From positions 6,644,501-6,708,500 of the forward strand of contig NZ_CP076543.1 of the NCBI RefSeq assembly GCF_030440515.1: a stretch of 64,000 nt of DNA, read 5' to 3'. Position numbers and translations under genes: made by a program. The DNA is from Streptomyces xanthophaeus. GTDB lineage: Bacteria > Actinomycetota > Actinomycetes > Streptomycetales > Streptomycetaceae. Shown in pieces: positions 24,700 to 33,433 of this stretch (position 1 is the stretch's first letter; the number at the start of each line of letters is the position of its first letter). Below the pieces are notes generated by a model. It was not told where the DNA came from, ran no database searches, and saw only the letters and a list, made by a program, of their open reading frames with translations.

Positions 24700-25548
24700 A
24701 TGCTGCGCATCGCCGTCCCCAACAAGGGTTCACTCTCCGGACCGGCGTCGGCGATGCTCCATGAGGCCGGCTACCGGATGCGCAAGGAGTCCAAGGAGCT
24801 CGTGGTCGTCGACCCCGAGAACGAGGTGGAGTTCTTCTACCTCCGCCCCAAGGACATCGCGATCTACGTCTCCTCGGGCAAGCTCGACATCGGCATCACC
24901 GGCCGCGACCTGCTGCTCGACTCCGGTGCCAGCGCCGAGGAGATCCTGCCGCTGAACTTCGGCCGCTCCACCTTCCGCTACGCCACCACCCCCGGCACGG
25001 CGAACGGTCCCGAGGACTTCAGCGGGATGACGATCGCGACCTCGTACGAGGGAATCGTCGCCAAGCACCTCGCCGAGAAGGGCATCGACGCCTCCGTCGT
25101 GCACCTCGACGGCGCGGTCGAGACCGCCATCCAGCTCGGCGTCGCCCAGATCATCGCGGACGTCGTCGAGACCGGCACCAGCCTGCGCAACGCCGGCCTG
25201 GAGGTCATCGGTGAGCCGATCCTCACCTCCGAGGCCGTCGTCATCCGCGGCAACGGCGCCGACGCCGACGACCCGCAGGTCCAGCAGTTCCTGCGCCGTC
25301 TGCAGGGCGTCCTGGTGGCCCGCAGCTACGTGATGATGGACTACGACTGCCGCGCCGAGCACCTGGAGCGCGCGGTCGCCCTCACCCCCGGCCTGGAGTC
25401 GCCGACCGTCTCCCCGCTGCACAACGAGGGCTGGGTCGCCGTCCGCGCGATGGTCCCCGCCAAGGAAGCGCAGCGGATCATGGACGACCTGTACGAGCTC
25501 GGCGCGCGCGCGATCCTCACCACCTCGATCCACGCCTGCCGCCTCTAG
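24700..25548 (+). CDS. hisG: ATP phosphoribosyltransferase, long form
   Basis: A 282-residue HisG_L enzyme. It begins MLRIAVPNKGSLSGPA and contains DIGITGRDLL, VETGTSLRNAGLEVI (the PRPP-binding loop) and a C-terminal ACT-like regulatory domain (about 210-282, VRAMVPAKEAQRIMDDLYELGA) that mediates histidine feedback in the long form, so HisZ is not needed. First committed step of histidine synthesis. AAGGAAG lies upstream of the ATG. Confidence 0.95.
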   Translation: MLRIAVPNKGSLSGPASAMLHEAGYRMRKESKELVVVDPENEVEFFYLRPKDIAIYVSSGKLDIGITGRDLLLDSGASAEEILPLNFGRSTFRYATTPGTANGPEDFSGMTIATSYEGIVAKHLAEKGIDASVVHLDGAVETAIQLGVAQIIADVVETGTSLRNAGLEVIGEPILTSEAVVIRGNGADADDPQVQQFLRRLQGVLVARSYVMMDYDCRAEHLERAVALTPGLESPTVSPLHNEGWVAVRAMVPAKEAQRIMDDLYELGARAILTTSIHACRL

Positions 25549-25624
25549 GCCCCGGGATGACCGGCGTGCCGCACCCCGGCACGCCGACCGCCCGCCCCGC
25601 ACGCCACCTCCAGAAGGCACCACC

Positions 25625-26089
25625 ATGGCCGAGTCCGCCGCCCAGCCCGCCCCACCCACCCTGCCGGTCACCTTCCGGCCGACCCGCACCCGGGTCGTCC
25701 TGCTGGGCGTCGGCCTCGCCATGTTCGCCACCATCACGGCGATCGCCCTGCTGCTGGAGAACCTCAGCCCGGGCGAGCGGATCAGCTTCGTCTTCACCGC
25801 CGTCCTGCTGAGCTCCGTACTCGTCCTGCTCAGCCGCCCCAAGGTGGTCGCGGACGAGACCGGCGTCACGGTCGTCAACCTGACCAACACCCGCCGCCTG
25901 GAGTGGGCCCAGATCCTGCGGGTCAACCTCCGCCCGGGCGACCCGTGGGTGTTCCTCGACCTCAGCGACGGCACCAGCCTGCCCGCCCTCGGCATCCAGC
26001 CGGGCATCGCCAAGCAGCAGGCGATCGGCGACGCCCGCGCCCTGCGCGCCCTGGCCGAAACCCACGGAACGGGCACCGGCGACCACTGA
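25625..26089 (+). CDS. PH-domain membrane protein (bPH6-like)
   Basis: A 154-residue protein with two membrane segments (about 20-45 and 55-72), followed by a bacterial PH-like domain: KVVADETGVTVVNLTNTRRLEWAQILRVNLRPGDPWVFLDLSDGTSLPALGI. The domain would face the cytoplasm. Role unknown. It follows hisG by 76 nt in the same direction and may be co-transcribed; its stop is about 200 nt before the CNNM genes. Confidence 0.8.
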   Translation: MAESAAQPAPPTLPVTFRPTRTRVVLLGVGLAMFATITAIALLLENLSPGERISFVFTAVLLSSVLVLLSRPKVVADETGVTVVNLTNTRRLEWAQILRVNLRPGDPWVFLDLSDGTSLPALGIQPGIAKQQAIGDARALRALAETHGTGTGDH

Positions 26090-26151
26090 GTCGGCCGATC
26101 CCCACGGCTGCGTACCGTTGCGGCCGGGATCTCAATGACTACCCTGGTGGC

Positions 26152-26289
26152 GGGGCGCAGCTGTGCGCCCTCCCATCGGCCCCGGGACCTCGTGGCCCGT
26201 GGGCACCTGCGACTTGAGGAGTGACTCCCTCCAGCAATGGACGGATCGTCCGGTAGTACCCGCGCCGCCCTCCCCTCGGAGGCGGCGGC
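26152..26289 (+). promoter_or_regulatory. structured leader with possible RBS-sequestering hairpin
   Basis: A TACCCT -10-like box at about 26140 precedes a leader with several stems: GGGCGCA/TGCGCCC (26153-26159 with 26164-26170), a GGAG/CTCC stem near 26220, a GGACG/CGTCC stem near 26240, and CGCCGCCCTCC (26263-26273) against GGAGGCGGCG (26278-26287). The last one buries the GGAGG ribosome site of the first CNNM gene. It does not match a riboswitch class I can name. Confidence 0.45.
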
Positions 26290-27696
26290 ATGACCATCCC
26301 GCTACTTCTGCTCGCGGCGGCCTTCGCCCTCATCCTCGCCAACGGTTTCTTCGTCGCCGCCGAGTTCGGCCTCGTCACCGTGGAGCGAGCCGAGGCCGAA
26401 CGCGCCGCAGCCGACGGAGACCGCCGTGCCCGCACGGTGGTCAAGGCCCTACGGGAGCTGTCCTTCCAGCTCTCCGGCACCCAGCTCGGCATCACCATCA
26501 CCTCCCTCGTGGTCGGCATGCTCGCCGAGCCCGCCCTCGCCGCACTGCTGGCCGGGCCGCTCGCGGCGACCGGCCTGCCGAAGGGAGCCGTCCCCGGCGT
26601 CGCCGTCGTCATCGGCATGCTGCTCGCCTCCGCCGTCCAGATGGTCGTCGGCGAGCTCGTCCCGAAGAACTGGGCGGTCTCCAGGCCGCTGCAGGTGGCC
26701 CGCTTCGTCGCCGGCCCCCAGCACGCCTTCTCCCGCGCCTTCCGCCCGGTCATCGCCGGTCTCAACGCCGTGGCCAACCGCCTCGTGCGGGCGCTCGGCG
26801 TGGAACCGACCGAGGAGATGGCCTCCGCCCGGACCCCCGGCGAGCTGCTCTCCCTGGTCCGCCATTCGGCCCAGGCCGGCGCCCTCGAACAGGACACCGC
26901 CGACCTCTTCGTCCGCACCCTCTCGCTGGGCGAGCTGACGGCCCAGCACGTCATGACCCCCCGGGTGAAGGTCAGCGCCCTGATGCACACGGCCACCGCG
27001 GCCGACGTGCTCAACCTGACCCGCGCCACGGGCCTGTCCCGCTTCCCGGTCTACCGCGACCGCATCGACGAGATCACCGGCGTCGTCCACCTCAAGGACG
27101 CCCTCGCCGTGCCCGAGTCGGAGCGCGACCGCACGAGCGTGAGCCGGATCTGCGTCGCCCCGCTGCTGGTGCCCGGCTCCCTGCCGGTGCAGCCGTTGCT
27201 GGAGCGGCTGCGCAGCGAGCAGCCGATGGCCGTGGTCGTCGACGAGTACGGCGGCACCGCCGGCGTCGTCACCCTGGAGGACATCGTGGAGGAACTCGTC
27301 GGCGAGGTCCGCGACGAGCACGACTTCGCCGAGGACGAGACCCCCGAACTGGCCGCCGTACCGGCCGAGGACGGCCGCCCCTCCTGGGATGCCGATGGCA
27401 GCTGCCGGGTGCAGACCCTGCGCCGCATAGGACTGGAAGTGCCCGAAGGCCCGTACGAGACCGTCGCCGGCCTCGTCGCCGACCTGCTCGGCCGGATCCC
27501 CGCCCCCGGGGACCGCGCGGAACTCCCCGGCTGGAAGCTGTCCGTCCGCCGGGTCGGCCGCAACCGCGCCGAGCGGGTCCGGCTGGTCCGGCTGGCGGCG
27601 GTGCCCGCGGCCGGCGCGTACCGGCCCGCGTCCGCGGCCGACGGCGCGGCCGTGCTCGAACCCAAGCAGGCCGAGCTGGAAGGCGCCGCCCGATGA
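26290..27696 (+). CDS. CNNM/CorC-type transporter with CBS pair (hemolysin family)
   Basis: A 468-residue protein: an N-terminal DUF21/CNNM membrane domain with about four segments (LILANGFFVAAEFGLVTVERA, GTQLGITITSLVVGM, VVGELVPKNWAVS), then a CBS pair (about 220-345, HVMTPRVKVSAL, VVVDEYGGTAGVVTLEDIVEELVGEVRDEHD) and a C-terminal CorC/HlyC domain. Family members move or sense magnesium or cobalt. The C-terminal 40 residues are an extra Ala/Glu-rich tail. Stop overlaps the start of a paralogue by 4 nt. The leader upstream may control translation. Confidence 0.88.
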   Translation: MTIPLLLLAAAFALILANGFFVAAEFGLVTVERAEAERAAADGDRRARTVVKALRELSFQLSGTQLGITITSLVVGMLAEPALAALLAGPLAATGLPKGAVPGVAVVIGMLLASAVQMVVGELVPKNWAVSRPLQVARFVAGPQHAFSRAFRPVIAGLNAVANRLVRALGVEPTEEMASARTPGELLSLVRHSAQAGALEQDTADLFVRTLSLGELTAQHVMTPRVKVSALMHTATAADVLNLTRATGLSRFPVYRDRIDEITGVVHLKDALAVPESERDRTSVSRICVAPLLVPGSLPVQPLLERLRSEQPMAVVVDEYGGTAGVVTLEDIVEELVGEVRDEHDFAEDETPELAAVPAEDGRPSWDADGSCRVQTLRRIGLEVPEGPYETVAGLVADLLGRIPAPGDRAELPGWKLSVRRVGRNRAERVRLVRLAAVPAAGAYRPASAADGAAVLEPKQAELEGAAR

Positions 27697-28736
27697 ACGC
27701 GCTCCAGCTCCTCTTCGCCCTGCTGCTGGTCCTCGCCAACGGTTTCTTCGTCGGCGCCGAGTTCGCGCTCGTCTCCGTACGGCGCAGCCAGATCGAGCCC
27801 CTCGCGGCCGACTCCAAGCGGGCCCGCCAGGTGCTCCACGGCCTGGAGAACCTGCCCCGCATGATGGCCGCGGCGCAGTTCGGCATCACGATCTGCTCGC
27901 TCACCCTCGGTGCGGTCGCCGAGCCCACCGTGGCCCGGCTGCTGGAGCCCGTCTTCCATGCCGTCCACGTACCGCAGGGCCTGATCCACCCCCTCGGTTA
28001 CGCGTTCGCGCTCACTGCCGTGGTCTTCCTGCACCTGGTGATCGGCGAGATGGTGCCGAAGAACCTGGCCATGGCCGCCCCGGAGAAGACCGCCCTGTGG
28101 TTCAGTCCCGGCCTGGTCGCCTTCGCCCGCCTGTGCGGGCCGGTCACGACCGCGCTCGGCGCCTGCGCCAAGCTCGTCCTGCGGCTCTTCAAGGTGGAGC
28201 CCAAGGACGAGGTCGAGGCCGTCTACACCTCCGCCCAGCTGGGCCGGCTCCTCAAGGACTCCCGGCAGGCCGGGCTCCTGGAGCCGGTCGAGCAGGAGCG
28301 GCTCGAGGACGCGCTGGAACTGGGCAGCCGCCCCGTCACCGACGTCCTCCTCGGTCCGGACCGGCTGGTCACGGTCGGCCCGGCGGTGACCCCGCGGCAG
28401 ATCGAGCAGCTGACCGTGCGCACCGGTTACTCCCGTTTCCCCGTCCGTGCCGACAGCGGCGCCTTCATGGGCTACCTGCACGTCAAGGACGTACTGGACC
28501 TGGAGGACCGGGAGCGGGCCGTCCCGCAGCGGGTCTGGCGCCGGATGACCACGCTGTGCGCCACCGTCCCGCTGGACGACGCCCTCAGCGTCATGCGCCG
28601 GGACGCCACGCACCTCGCGCAGGTCGCGGACCCGGGGGGCCGGGTCCTCGGCCTGGTCGCCCTGGAGGACGTCCTCGAAATGCTCGTCGGCGAGGTCCGC
28701 GACCCGGCCCACCGCGGGGCGTTCGCCCGCAGCTAG
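27693..28736 (+). CDS. second CNNM/CBS transporter paralogue
   Basis: A 347-residue paralogue of the gene before it, starting in its stop codon (ATGA). It has the CNNM membrane domain (LVLANGFFVGAEFALVSVRRS, AAQFGITICSLTLGAV, VIGEMVPKNLAMA) and a CBS pair (DVLLGPDRLVTV, GYSRFPV, VLGLVALEDVLEMLVGEVRD) but lacks the C-terminal CorC/HlyC domain, so it is about 120 residues shorter. The coupled pair probably forms a heteromeric divalent-cation transporter. A terminator follows the stop codon. Confidence 0.87.
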   Translation: MNALQLLFALLLVLANGFFVGAEFALVSVRRSQIEPLAADSKRARQVLHGLENLPRMMAAAQFGITICSLTLGAVAEPTVARLLEPVFHAVHVPQGLIHPLGYAFALTAVVFLHLVIGEMVPKNLAMAAPEKTALWFSPGLVAFARLCGPVTTALGACAKLVLRLFKVEPKDEVEAVYTSAQLGRLLKDSRQAGLLEPVEQERLEDALELGSRPVTDVLLGPDRLVTVGPAVTPRQIEQLTVRTGYSRFPVRADSGAFMGYLHVKDVLDLEDRERAVPQRVWRRMTTLCATVPLDDALSVMRRDATHLAQVADPGGRVLGLVALEDVLEMLVGEVRDPAHRGAFARS

Positions 28737-28744
28737 CCGTCGGC

Positions 28745-28784
28745 CGCTCCGTCCCCGGGCCCGTGAGGATCCGGGGGCGGAGCG
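28745..28784 (+). terminator. terminator after CNNM pair
   Basis: CGCTCCGTCCCCGG (28745-28758) pairs with CCGGGGGCGGAGCG (28771-28784), 13 of 14 positions, 12-nt loop, directly after the stop codon. Confidence 0.75.
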
Positions 28785-29252
28785 TGCGGGTCCGGACGTC
28801 TTGGGCGAAGGCGACGGGACGGAGCCGGGTGTGAAGTAGGTCACTCGGAGCCGGTTCGTGCGCGTCCCGGTGAACCGCGACCGGGTCCCGGCCGTCTTGC
28901 TGGCCGGATCGTCGGTTCGGGTACTCGAGTTGGACTTCACGGGTCGCGGCACGGAACACTACGGCCCTGGGGATCTTCTGGTTTCCCGGTCCGGCTCCGG
29001 CTGTGGTACCCCCGGGTTGACGCGGGGCCTGGTCACCGTACGTCGGCCGCCTCGCGATCGATCGCGCTCCTGTTCGGCCAGTAGGCCGGAAGGGGCATGA
29101 TGCCGGTTTGCTAGCGTGTCCGGCGTGGAGTCCCGTCGGCATGCCGGGGACGCGTGTCGACCGGGTGTCCCGGCCGCCGCCCGCTGACCTCGCTCGCCCC
29201 GTCGAGCCGGCCCGACCTGCGGCAGAGTGCCGCTTCACGGAAGCGATGTGAC
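28785..29252. other. intergenic region before the GT-C glycosyltransferase gene
   Basis: About 470 nt without a convincing gene. A TTGACG -35-like box is near 29017, but no clear -10 at a standard spacing was found. An 80-codon plus frame from 28858 has no ribosome site or recognisable features. The region presumably holds the promoter of the glycosyltransferase gene. Confidence 0.5.
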
Positions 29253-31067
29253 ATGACGGATTTGGCACCGAACATCATCGGCGCCCCCTCCAGCACGCCG
29301 GACGGCGCCGAAGGCACCCCGTCCGACGGGAAGTCGACGGCCCGGCCGGGCGGCCGCTTCGACCGCTGGACGCAGAAGCGCTGGTTCCTCCCGCTGGGGG
29401 AGGTCGTGGTCAGTGTCGTCGTCGCTCTCGGGTTCATGCTGCTCTGCACGCACATCAGCGTCAACCCCGTCACCCGGATCGGTCAGGTCAGCGGCCTCGC
29501 CAAGGTCCAGCAGTACGCGGCCCTGATCGGCATACCCGTCCTCGCGGTGCTGCTGTTCCTCGCCTACCGGGGCACGCTGCGCTACTACCAGGTCGCGCAG
29601 CGGCTGGTGTGCGCCGCCCTCGCGGGTCTGGCCACCGGCATCGTCGCGGGTGGCATCGCGGTCGCCCTGCACGGCACGCCGTGGGGCCTGGGCGGCCAGG
29701 AGGGCGACCCCGGCAACCTCATGGGCATGGCCAACGACATGATGCGCCACAAGGGCCTGCCGGGCGTCTACCCGCCCCTGTTCCCCGCCCTCCTCGCGCT
29801 CTGGGCCAAGGCCTTCCACAACGGCATCGCCGACGTGGGCCACGCCCTCAAGGACCTGCAGCTGATCCTCAGCGCACTGGTCGGACCGATGGCCTACGTC
29901 GCGTGGCGACTGATGCTGCGTCCGTTCTGGGCGATGGCCATCGCCGTACCGGCCTCGATCGTCTTCCTCGACCCGATCCGCCCCTACAGCCACGGCTCCA
30001 TGCTCGTCCTGCTGCCGCTGCTGGCCGCCGCCTTCCGCGAGATCCGCCGGGCCGACAAGCTCACCACGCGCTCAGCGGTGCTGCGCGGCCTCGGCTTCGG
30101 CATCGTGTTCGGCGTCATGTTCCTCTGGTACTCCGGCTGGTACCTGTGGGCCGCGCCGGGCGGGTTCGTCCTCGGCCTGCTGCTGTTCCCGTGGCGCCGC
30201 GGCCGGGTCGCCGTCACGCGTGCGCTGACCTTCCTCGGCGCCATGCTGGTCACCGCCGCCGTCATCGGCGCGCCGCTGCTGTACCAGCTGGCCCGTCTGG
30301 GCGCCTCCACGGTGGACCGCTACGCCTACATCAACACCTACCTCGACCCGGCCTACGTGATGGGCTGGGCGTCCGACCGCGCCGGCGAGCAGACCTACCA
30401 CAACTTCCCGGTGTCCGGCGAGCTGGCCGGCCAGACCGGCTTCGGCATCCTGCTGCTCCTGGGCGTGGGCATCGGCGTGGGCCTCGGCCTGCGCAACATC
30501 GTGGTGCGCACCGCCGGCTTCGTCCTCGCCGGCGCCTGGCTGCTGCGCTTCTGGTTCGCCTCCCACATGGCGCACAACCAGGCTGTCCAGCTGTACCCGC
30601 GCACCACCTGGATCATCTTCTACTGCCTGATCATCCTGGCCGTCCTCGGCCTGATGCTCACCTACGAGCGCGGCTTCGGCTGGATCCGCGGCACGCTCCA
30701 GGAGGTCGCCCCGGCCCGGGCCGCCCGGATCTCCCCGCGCCTGCTGTCCCAGCTGGCCGCCGGCCTGATCTGCGTGACCGCCCTGTTCGCCACCATGGGC
30801 GGCTCCTGGTCGGCCAACCGCTTCATGCCGTCCACCAACCCGGGCGTAGAGGACCTCGGCCTGGACGCGCTCCGCGCCCACCTGCAGCAGCTGCCGAACG
30901 GGAAGTGCCCCAAGTACTCGCCGTACAAGGGCAGGAAGGACTGCGCTCCGGTCAACATGAAGCTGTCCGAGTACGTCTTCGTGCCGCCGGCGCGGCCCAG
31001 CCTCTGGTGCGCCAACACGACCCCCCAGAACCTCGAGTTCGTCTGCGGCCGCCAGCCGAAGAACTGA
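29253..31067 (+). CDS. GT-C fold membrane glycosyltransferase (AftA-like arabinofuranosyltransferase family)
   Basis: A 604-residue protein with about 11 membrane segments after a 40-residue cytosolic tail. The outer loop with MMRHKGLPGVYPPLFPALLALW resembles the YPPLFP loop of mycobacterial AftA-type arabinosyltransferases, and the C-terminus is a soluble extracytoplasmic part with several Cys (about 540-604). Members use decaprenyl-phosphate sugars to glycosylate cell-surface polymers. Streptomyces lack mycobacterial arabinogalactan, so the acceptor here is unknown. ATG 29253 is chosen with GGAAG upstream; earlier codons are low-complexity. A long perfect terminator follows. Confidence 0.65.
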   Translation: MTDLAPNIIGAPSSTPDGAEGTPSDGKSTARPGGRFDRWTQKRWFLPLGEVVVSVVVALGFMLLCTHISVNPVTRIGQVSGLAKVQQYAALIGIPVLAVLLFLAYRGTLRYYQVAQRLVCAALAGLATGIVAGGIAVALHGTPWGLGGQEGDPGNLMGMANDMMRHKGLPGVYPPLFPALLALWAKAFHNGIADVGHALKDLQLILSALVGPMAYVAWRLMLRPFWAMAIAVPASIVFLDPIRPYSHGSMLVLLPLLAAAFREIRRADKLTTRSAVLRGLGFGIVFGVMFLWYSGWYLWAAPGGFVLGLLLFPWRRGRVAVTRALTFLGAMLVTAAVIGAPLLYQLARLGASTVDRYAYINTYLDPAYVMGWASDRAGEQTYHNFPVSGELAGQTGFGILLLLGVGIGVGLGLRNIVVRTAGFVLAGAWLLRFWFASHMAHNQAVQLYPRTTWIIFYCLIILAVLGLMLTYERGFGWIRGTLQEVAPARAARISPRLLSQLAAGLICVTALFATMGGSWSANRFMPSTNPGVEDLGLDALRAHLQQLPNGKCPKYSPYKGRKDCAPVNMKLSEYVFVPPARPSLWCANTTPQNLEFVCGRQPKN

Positions 31068-31081
31068 CAGCTCGGATCCGC

Positions 31082-31119
31082 ACGCCTCCGGGGCCCGCCA
31101 TGGCGGGCCCCGGAGGCGT
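31082..31119. terminator. bidirectional terminator, perfect 38-nt palindrome
   Basis: A perfect 19-bp palindrome centred at 31100/31101 (left arm begins ACGCCTCCGGGGCCCGCC). It separates the convergent glycosyltransferase and TPR-AAA genes and can end both transcripts. Confidence 0.85.
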
Positions 31120-31134
31120 TTGCGCCCCACATCC

Positions 31135-33054
31135 TCAGAGGGCCGGGGGCTCCGGCCGCTCCTGGGGGCCGCGGCCCGACAGGACCTCCCCGTACGCCTG
31201 CATCAGGTCCGGCAGCCGGAGCGTCGCCAGGTCGTCCCGCGACGGCTCACCCGCGAAGCCCGCCAGCCGCAGGTCCCGGTACGCGCAGCTCTTCTCGTAC
31301 AGGGTCCGCAGGAAGCGGCCGTTGCCGAGCTCGTCGATCCAGCCCTGCTCCACCACATGGGCGCTGATGCTGCGCAGCTCCTCCAGCGCCTCCTCGTCCC
31401 AGTGGTCCCCGTTCGCGTCCGCCAGCACCCCGCCGATCGCGGTCAGTTCCAGCGGCCGGTAGCTGGGGAAGTCCACCCGGGTGGTGAAGCGCGAGGACAG
31501 CCCCGGATTGGCGGCAAGCAGCCGGTCCATCCCGGCCGGGTAGCCCGCCAGGATCACCACCAGGTGGTCCCGGTTGTCCTCGGCCCGCTTCAGCAGCACC
31601 TGCAGGGCCTCGTCGCCGTACGCGTCGCCCTTGCTGTAGCCCGAGTTCGACAGCGAATAGGCCTCGTCCACGAACAGCACCCCGCCGATCGCCGAATCGA
31701 TCAGCTCGTTCGCCTTCACCGCCGTCTGCCCGAGGAACTCGCCCACGAGGTCGGCCCGCTGGGCCTCCACCAGATGGTCGCCGCCGAGCAGCCCCAGCGC
31801 GTAGAAGACCCGGCCCAGGATCCGGGCCACCGTCGTCTTGCCCGTACCGGAGGGGCCGGAGAACACGAAGTGCCGCTTCGGCGGCTGCACCGGCAGCCCC
31901 TGACCCGCCCGCAGCCGCGCCATGTGCAGCTGCGCCGAGAGCGCCTTCACCTGCCGCTTGACCGGCTCCAGGCCCACCATCCGCTCCAGCTCCGCCAGCG
32001 CCTCGGCGAGCGCCGCCGGGTCCGCCGGCCCGGCCGGCAGCCCTTCGGGCGTGCCCTGCGGCGGCACCGGCGCCTTGCGCCGCGCCCCCTCCACCCGTCC
32101 CGGCGGGGGAGTGGGCGGAGCCAGCGGATCGGGCTCGGCCTGGCCGTCCGCCGCGATGTCCTGGACGGGCCCGCCGCCCAGTGCGACCGCCGCGAAGTCC
32201 CCGCCGGCCGGGGACGGGCCGTGCCCGCTGTAGCCCCCGTACGCCGCGTACCCCGCCAGGCCCGCCAGATCGGCCACCCCGTCGGTGTCGTCGCTGTCCT
32301 CGATGGCCGTCAGCCGGGCCGCGGTGTCCATGAACGAGGGATCCACCCGGTGCACCGCCCGGTACAGCGGCAGCGCCGCCGCACTGCGCCCGGTGCCCTC
32401 CCGCGCCCGCGCCAGCCAGTACCGCAGCTCCTTGCGCTGGGGCTGCTCGCTGCGACACCGCATCAGCGCCGCCGCCAGCATCGGCTCCGCCTGCCCGTAC
32501 ATCTCCAGCCGGACCCGGGCCATCCCGCCGAACAGCCCGGCCTCGATGCCCAGCAGCGGATCGTCGACCAGCGGCTCCGTGTGCCGGACCAGCTGCTCCC
32601 AGTCCTTGACCAGATAGGCCCGGCAGGCGTGCAGGAACCGCACCTGCGCGTCGGTGTCCACCGGCGGCAGCGCGGCCAGCGCCTGGTCCAGCTCGGGCAC
32701 GTGGCGGCCGTCCAGCCAGTGCGAGGCGTGGGCGAGGAGCAGGTCCCGCCGGCTCTCCAGCACCGGCTGCACCCACCAGCCCAGCCAGTACCAGGAGTTC
32801 AGCGTCCGCCGATGCCGGGCGCGCTGCTCGCCGAACCGGTCCCGGTGGGCGTACATCCGAAGTAACGCGTTGCCGGTGTCGACCCGCAGCGCGTGCAGGC
32901 CCAGCCATGCGTCAGCCATGGAGGGATCGAGCCGTACGGCCGCCCGGAACTCCTCCTCGGCCTGCGGATAGGCGCCCATGGTGCAGGCGTCGACCCCGCG
33001 CAGCCAGGCGAGTTCGGCCGGGGCGTGCATGCTGCCCGGCGTGCCGAAATCCAT
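31135..33054 (-). CDS. TPR-AAA ATPase (CbxX/EccA/SpoVK-like)
   Basis: A 639-residue protein with two parts. Residues 1-270 are TPR-like helices (AYPQAEEEFRAAVRLDPSMADAW, ELRYWLARAREGTGRSAAALPLYRAV). After a Gly/Pro-rich linker comes a CbxX/CfqX-type AAA domain with Walker A FSGPSGTGKTTVA, Walker B GGVLFVDEAYSLS and sensor residues LSSRFTTRVDFPSY. The layout equals that of EccA from type VII secretion loci, but no esx genes are adjacent. The ATG at 33054 has GGGGGA upstream; the frame stays open to 33165. It is likely a substrate-remodelling ATPase with unknown client. Confidence 0.85.
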   Translation of the reverse strand: MDFGTPGSMHAPAELAWLRGVDACTMGAYPQAEEEFRAAVRLDPSMADAWLGLHALRVDTGNALLRMYAHRDRFGEQRARHRRTLNSWYWLGWWVQPVLESRRDLLLAHASHWLDGRHVPELDQALAALPPVDTDAQVRFLHACRAYLVKDWEQLVRHTEPLVDDPLLGIEAGLFGGMARVRLEMYGQAEPMLAAALMRCRSEQPQRKELRYWLARAREGTGRSAAALPLYRAVHRVDPSFMDTAARLTAIEDSDDTDGVADLAGLAGYAAYGGYSGHGPSPAGGDFAAVALGGGPVQDIAADGQAEPDPLAPPTPPPGRVEGARRKAPVPPQGTPEGLPAGPADPAALAEALAELERMVGLEPVKRQVKALSAQLHMARLRAGQGLPVQPPKRHFVFSGPSGTGKTTVARILGRVFYALGLLGGDHLVEAQRADLVGEFLGQTAVKANELIDSAIGGVLFVDEAYSLSNSGYSKGDAYGDEALQVLLKRAEDNRDHLVVILAGYPAGMDRLLAANPGLSSRFTTRVDFPSYRPLELTAIGGVLADANGDHWDEEALEELRSISAHVVEQGWIDELGNGRFLRTLYEKSCAYRDLRLAGFAGEPSRDDLATLRLPDLMQAYGEVLSGRGPQERPEPPAL

Positions 33055-33288
33055 CACGTCCCCCACAAGCCTGCCCCCGTGGTGCGCGGCAACCTCCGTG
33101 ACGAGCACATGAGTTGCCCACTGCGCCGATGAAATCAGGGCTGCATCGTACCTGCGGTCACGCACCTTACGTAGGGCGCGACGGGCCCGGTTCCGGCGTG
33201 CGCCCCTGGGGCGTCCGGTGACTCAGGGTGAAGAATCGGGGAGGATCGGCCTCGCGTGACACCGCCGGGAAGGGGGTTCGCGGGCAGA

Positions 33289-33328
33289 ACGAAGCCCCCG
33301 ATCACGGGGGAACAACCGGGGGCTTCGT
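33289..33328 (-). terminator. terminator-like hairpin with an alternative inner stem
   Basis: ACGAAGCCCCCG (33289-33300) pairs perfectly with CGGGGGCTTCGT (33317-33328). The left arm can instead pair with CGGGGG at 33305-33310. It lies in the 379-nt gap between uridine kinase-like and AAA genes (both minus strand), about 100 nt after the kinase stop codon; most likely a terminator. The rest of this gap shows nothing else clear. Confidence 0.6.
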
Positions 33329-33433
33329 GTCCGCGGCGGCCGGTGAAGGCCTCGCATTGAGAACGTAAGGCCGCTGCGGGCCCCGGGTCAAGCGGGTCGG
33401 CCGGGCCCCCGCGGAGCGGATTTCCGGGGGCGT

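Noticed and set aside
28858..29100. 80-codon plus frame in the gap before the glycosyltransferase gene
   Set aside because: No ribosome site, no recognisable features, and codon use does not stand out from the flanking noncoding DNA.
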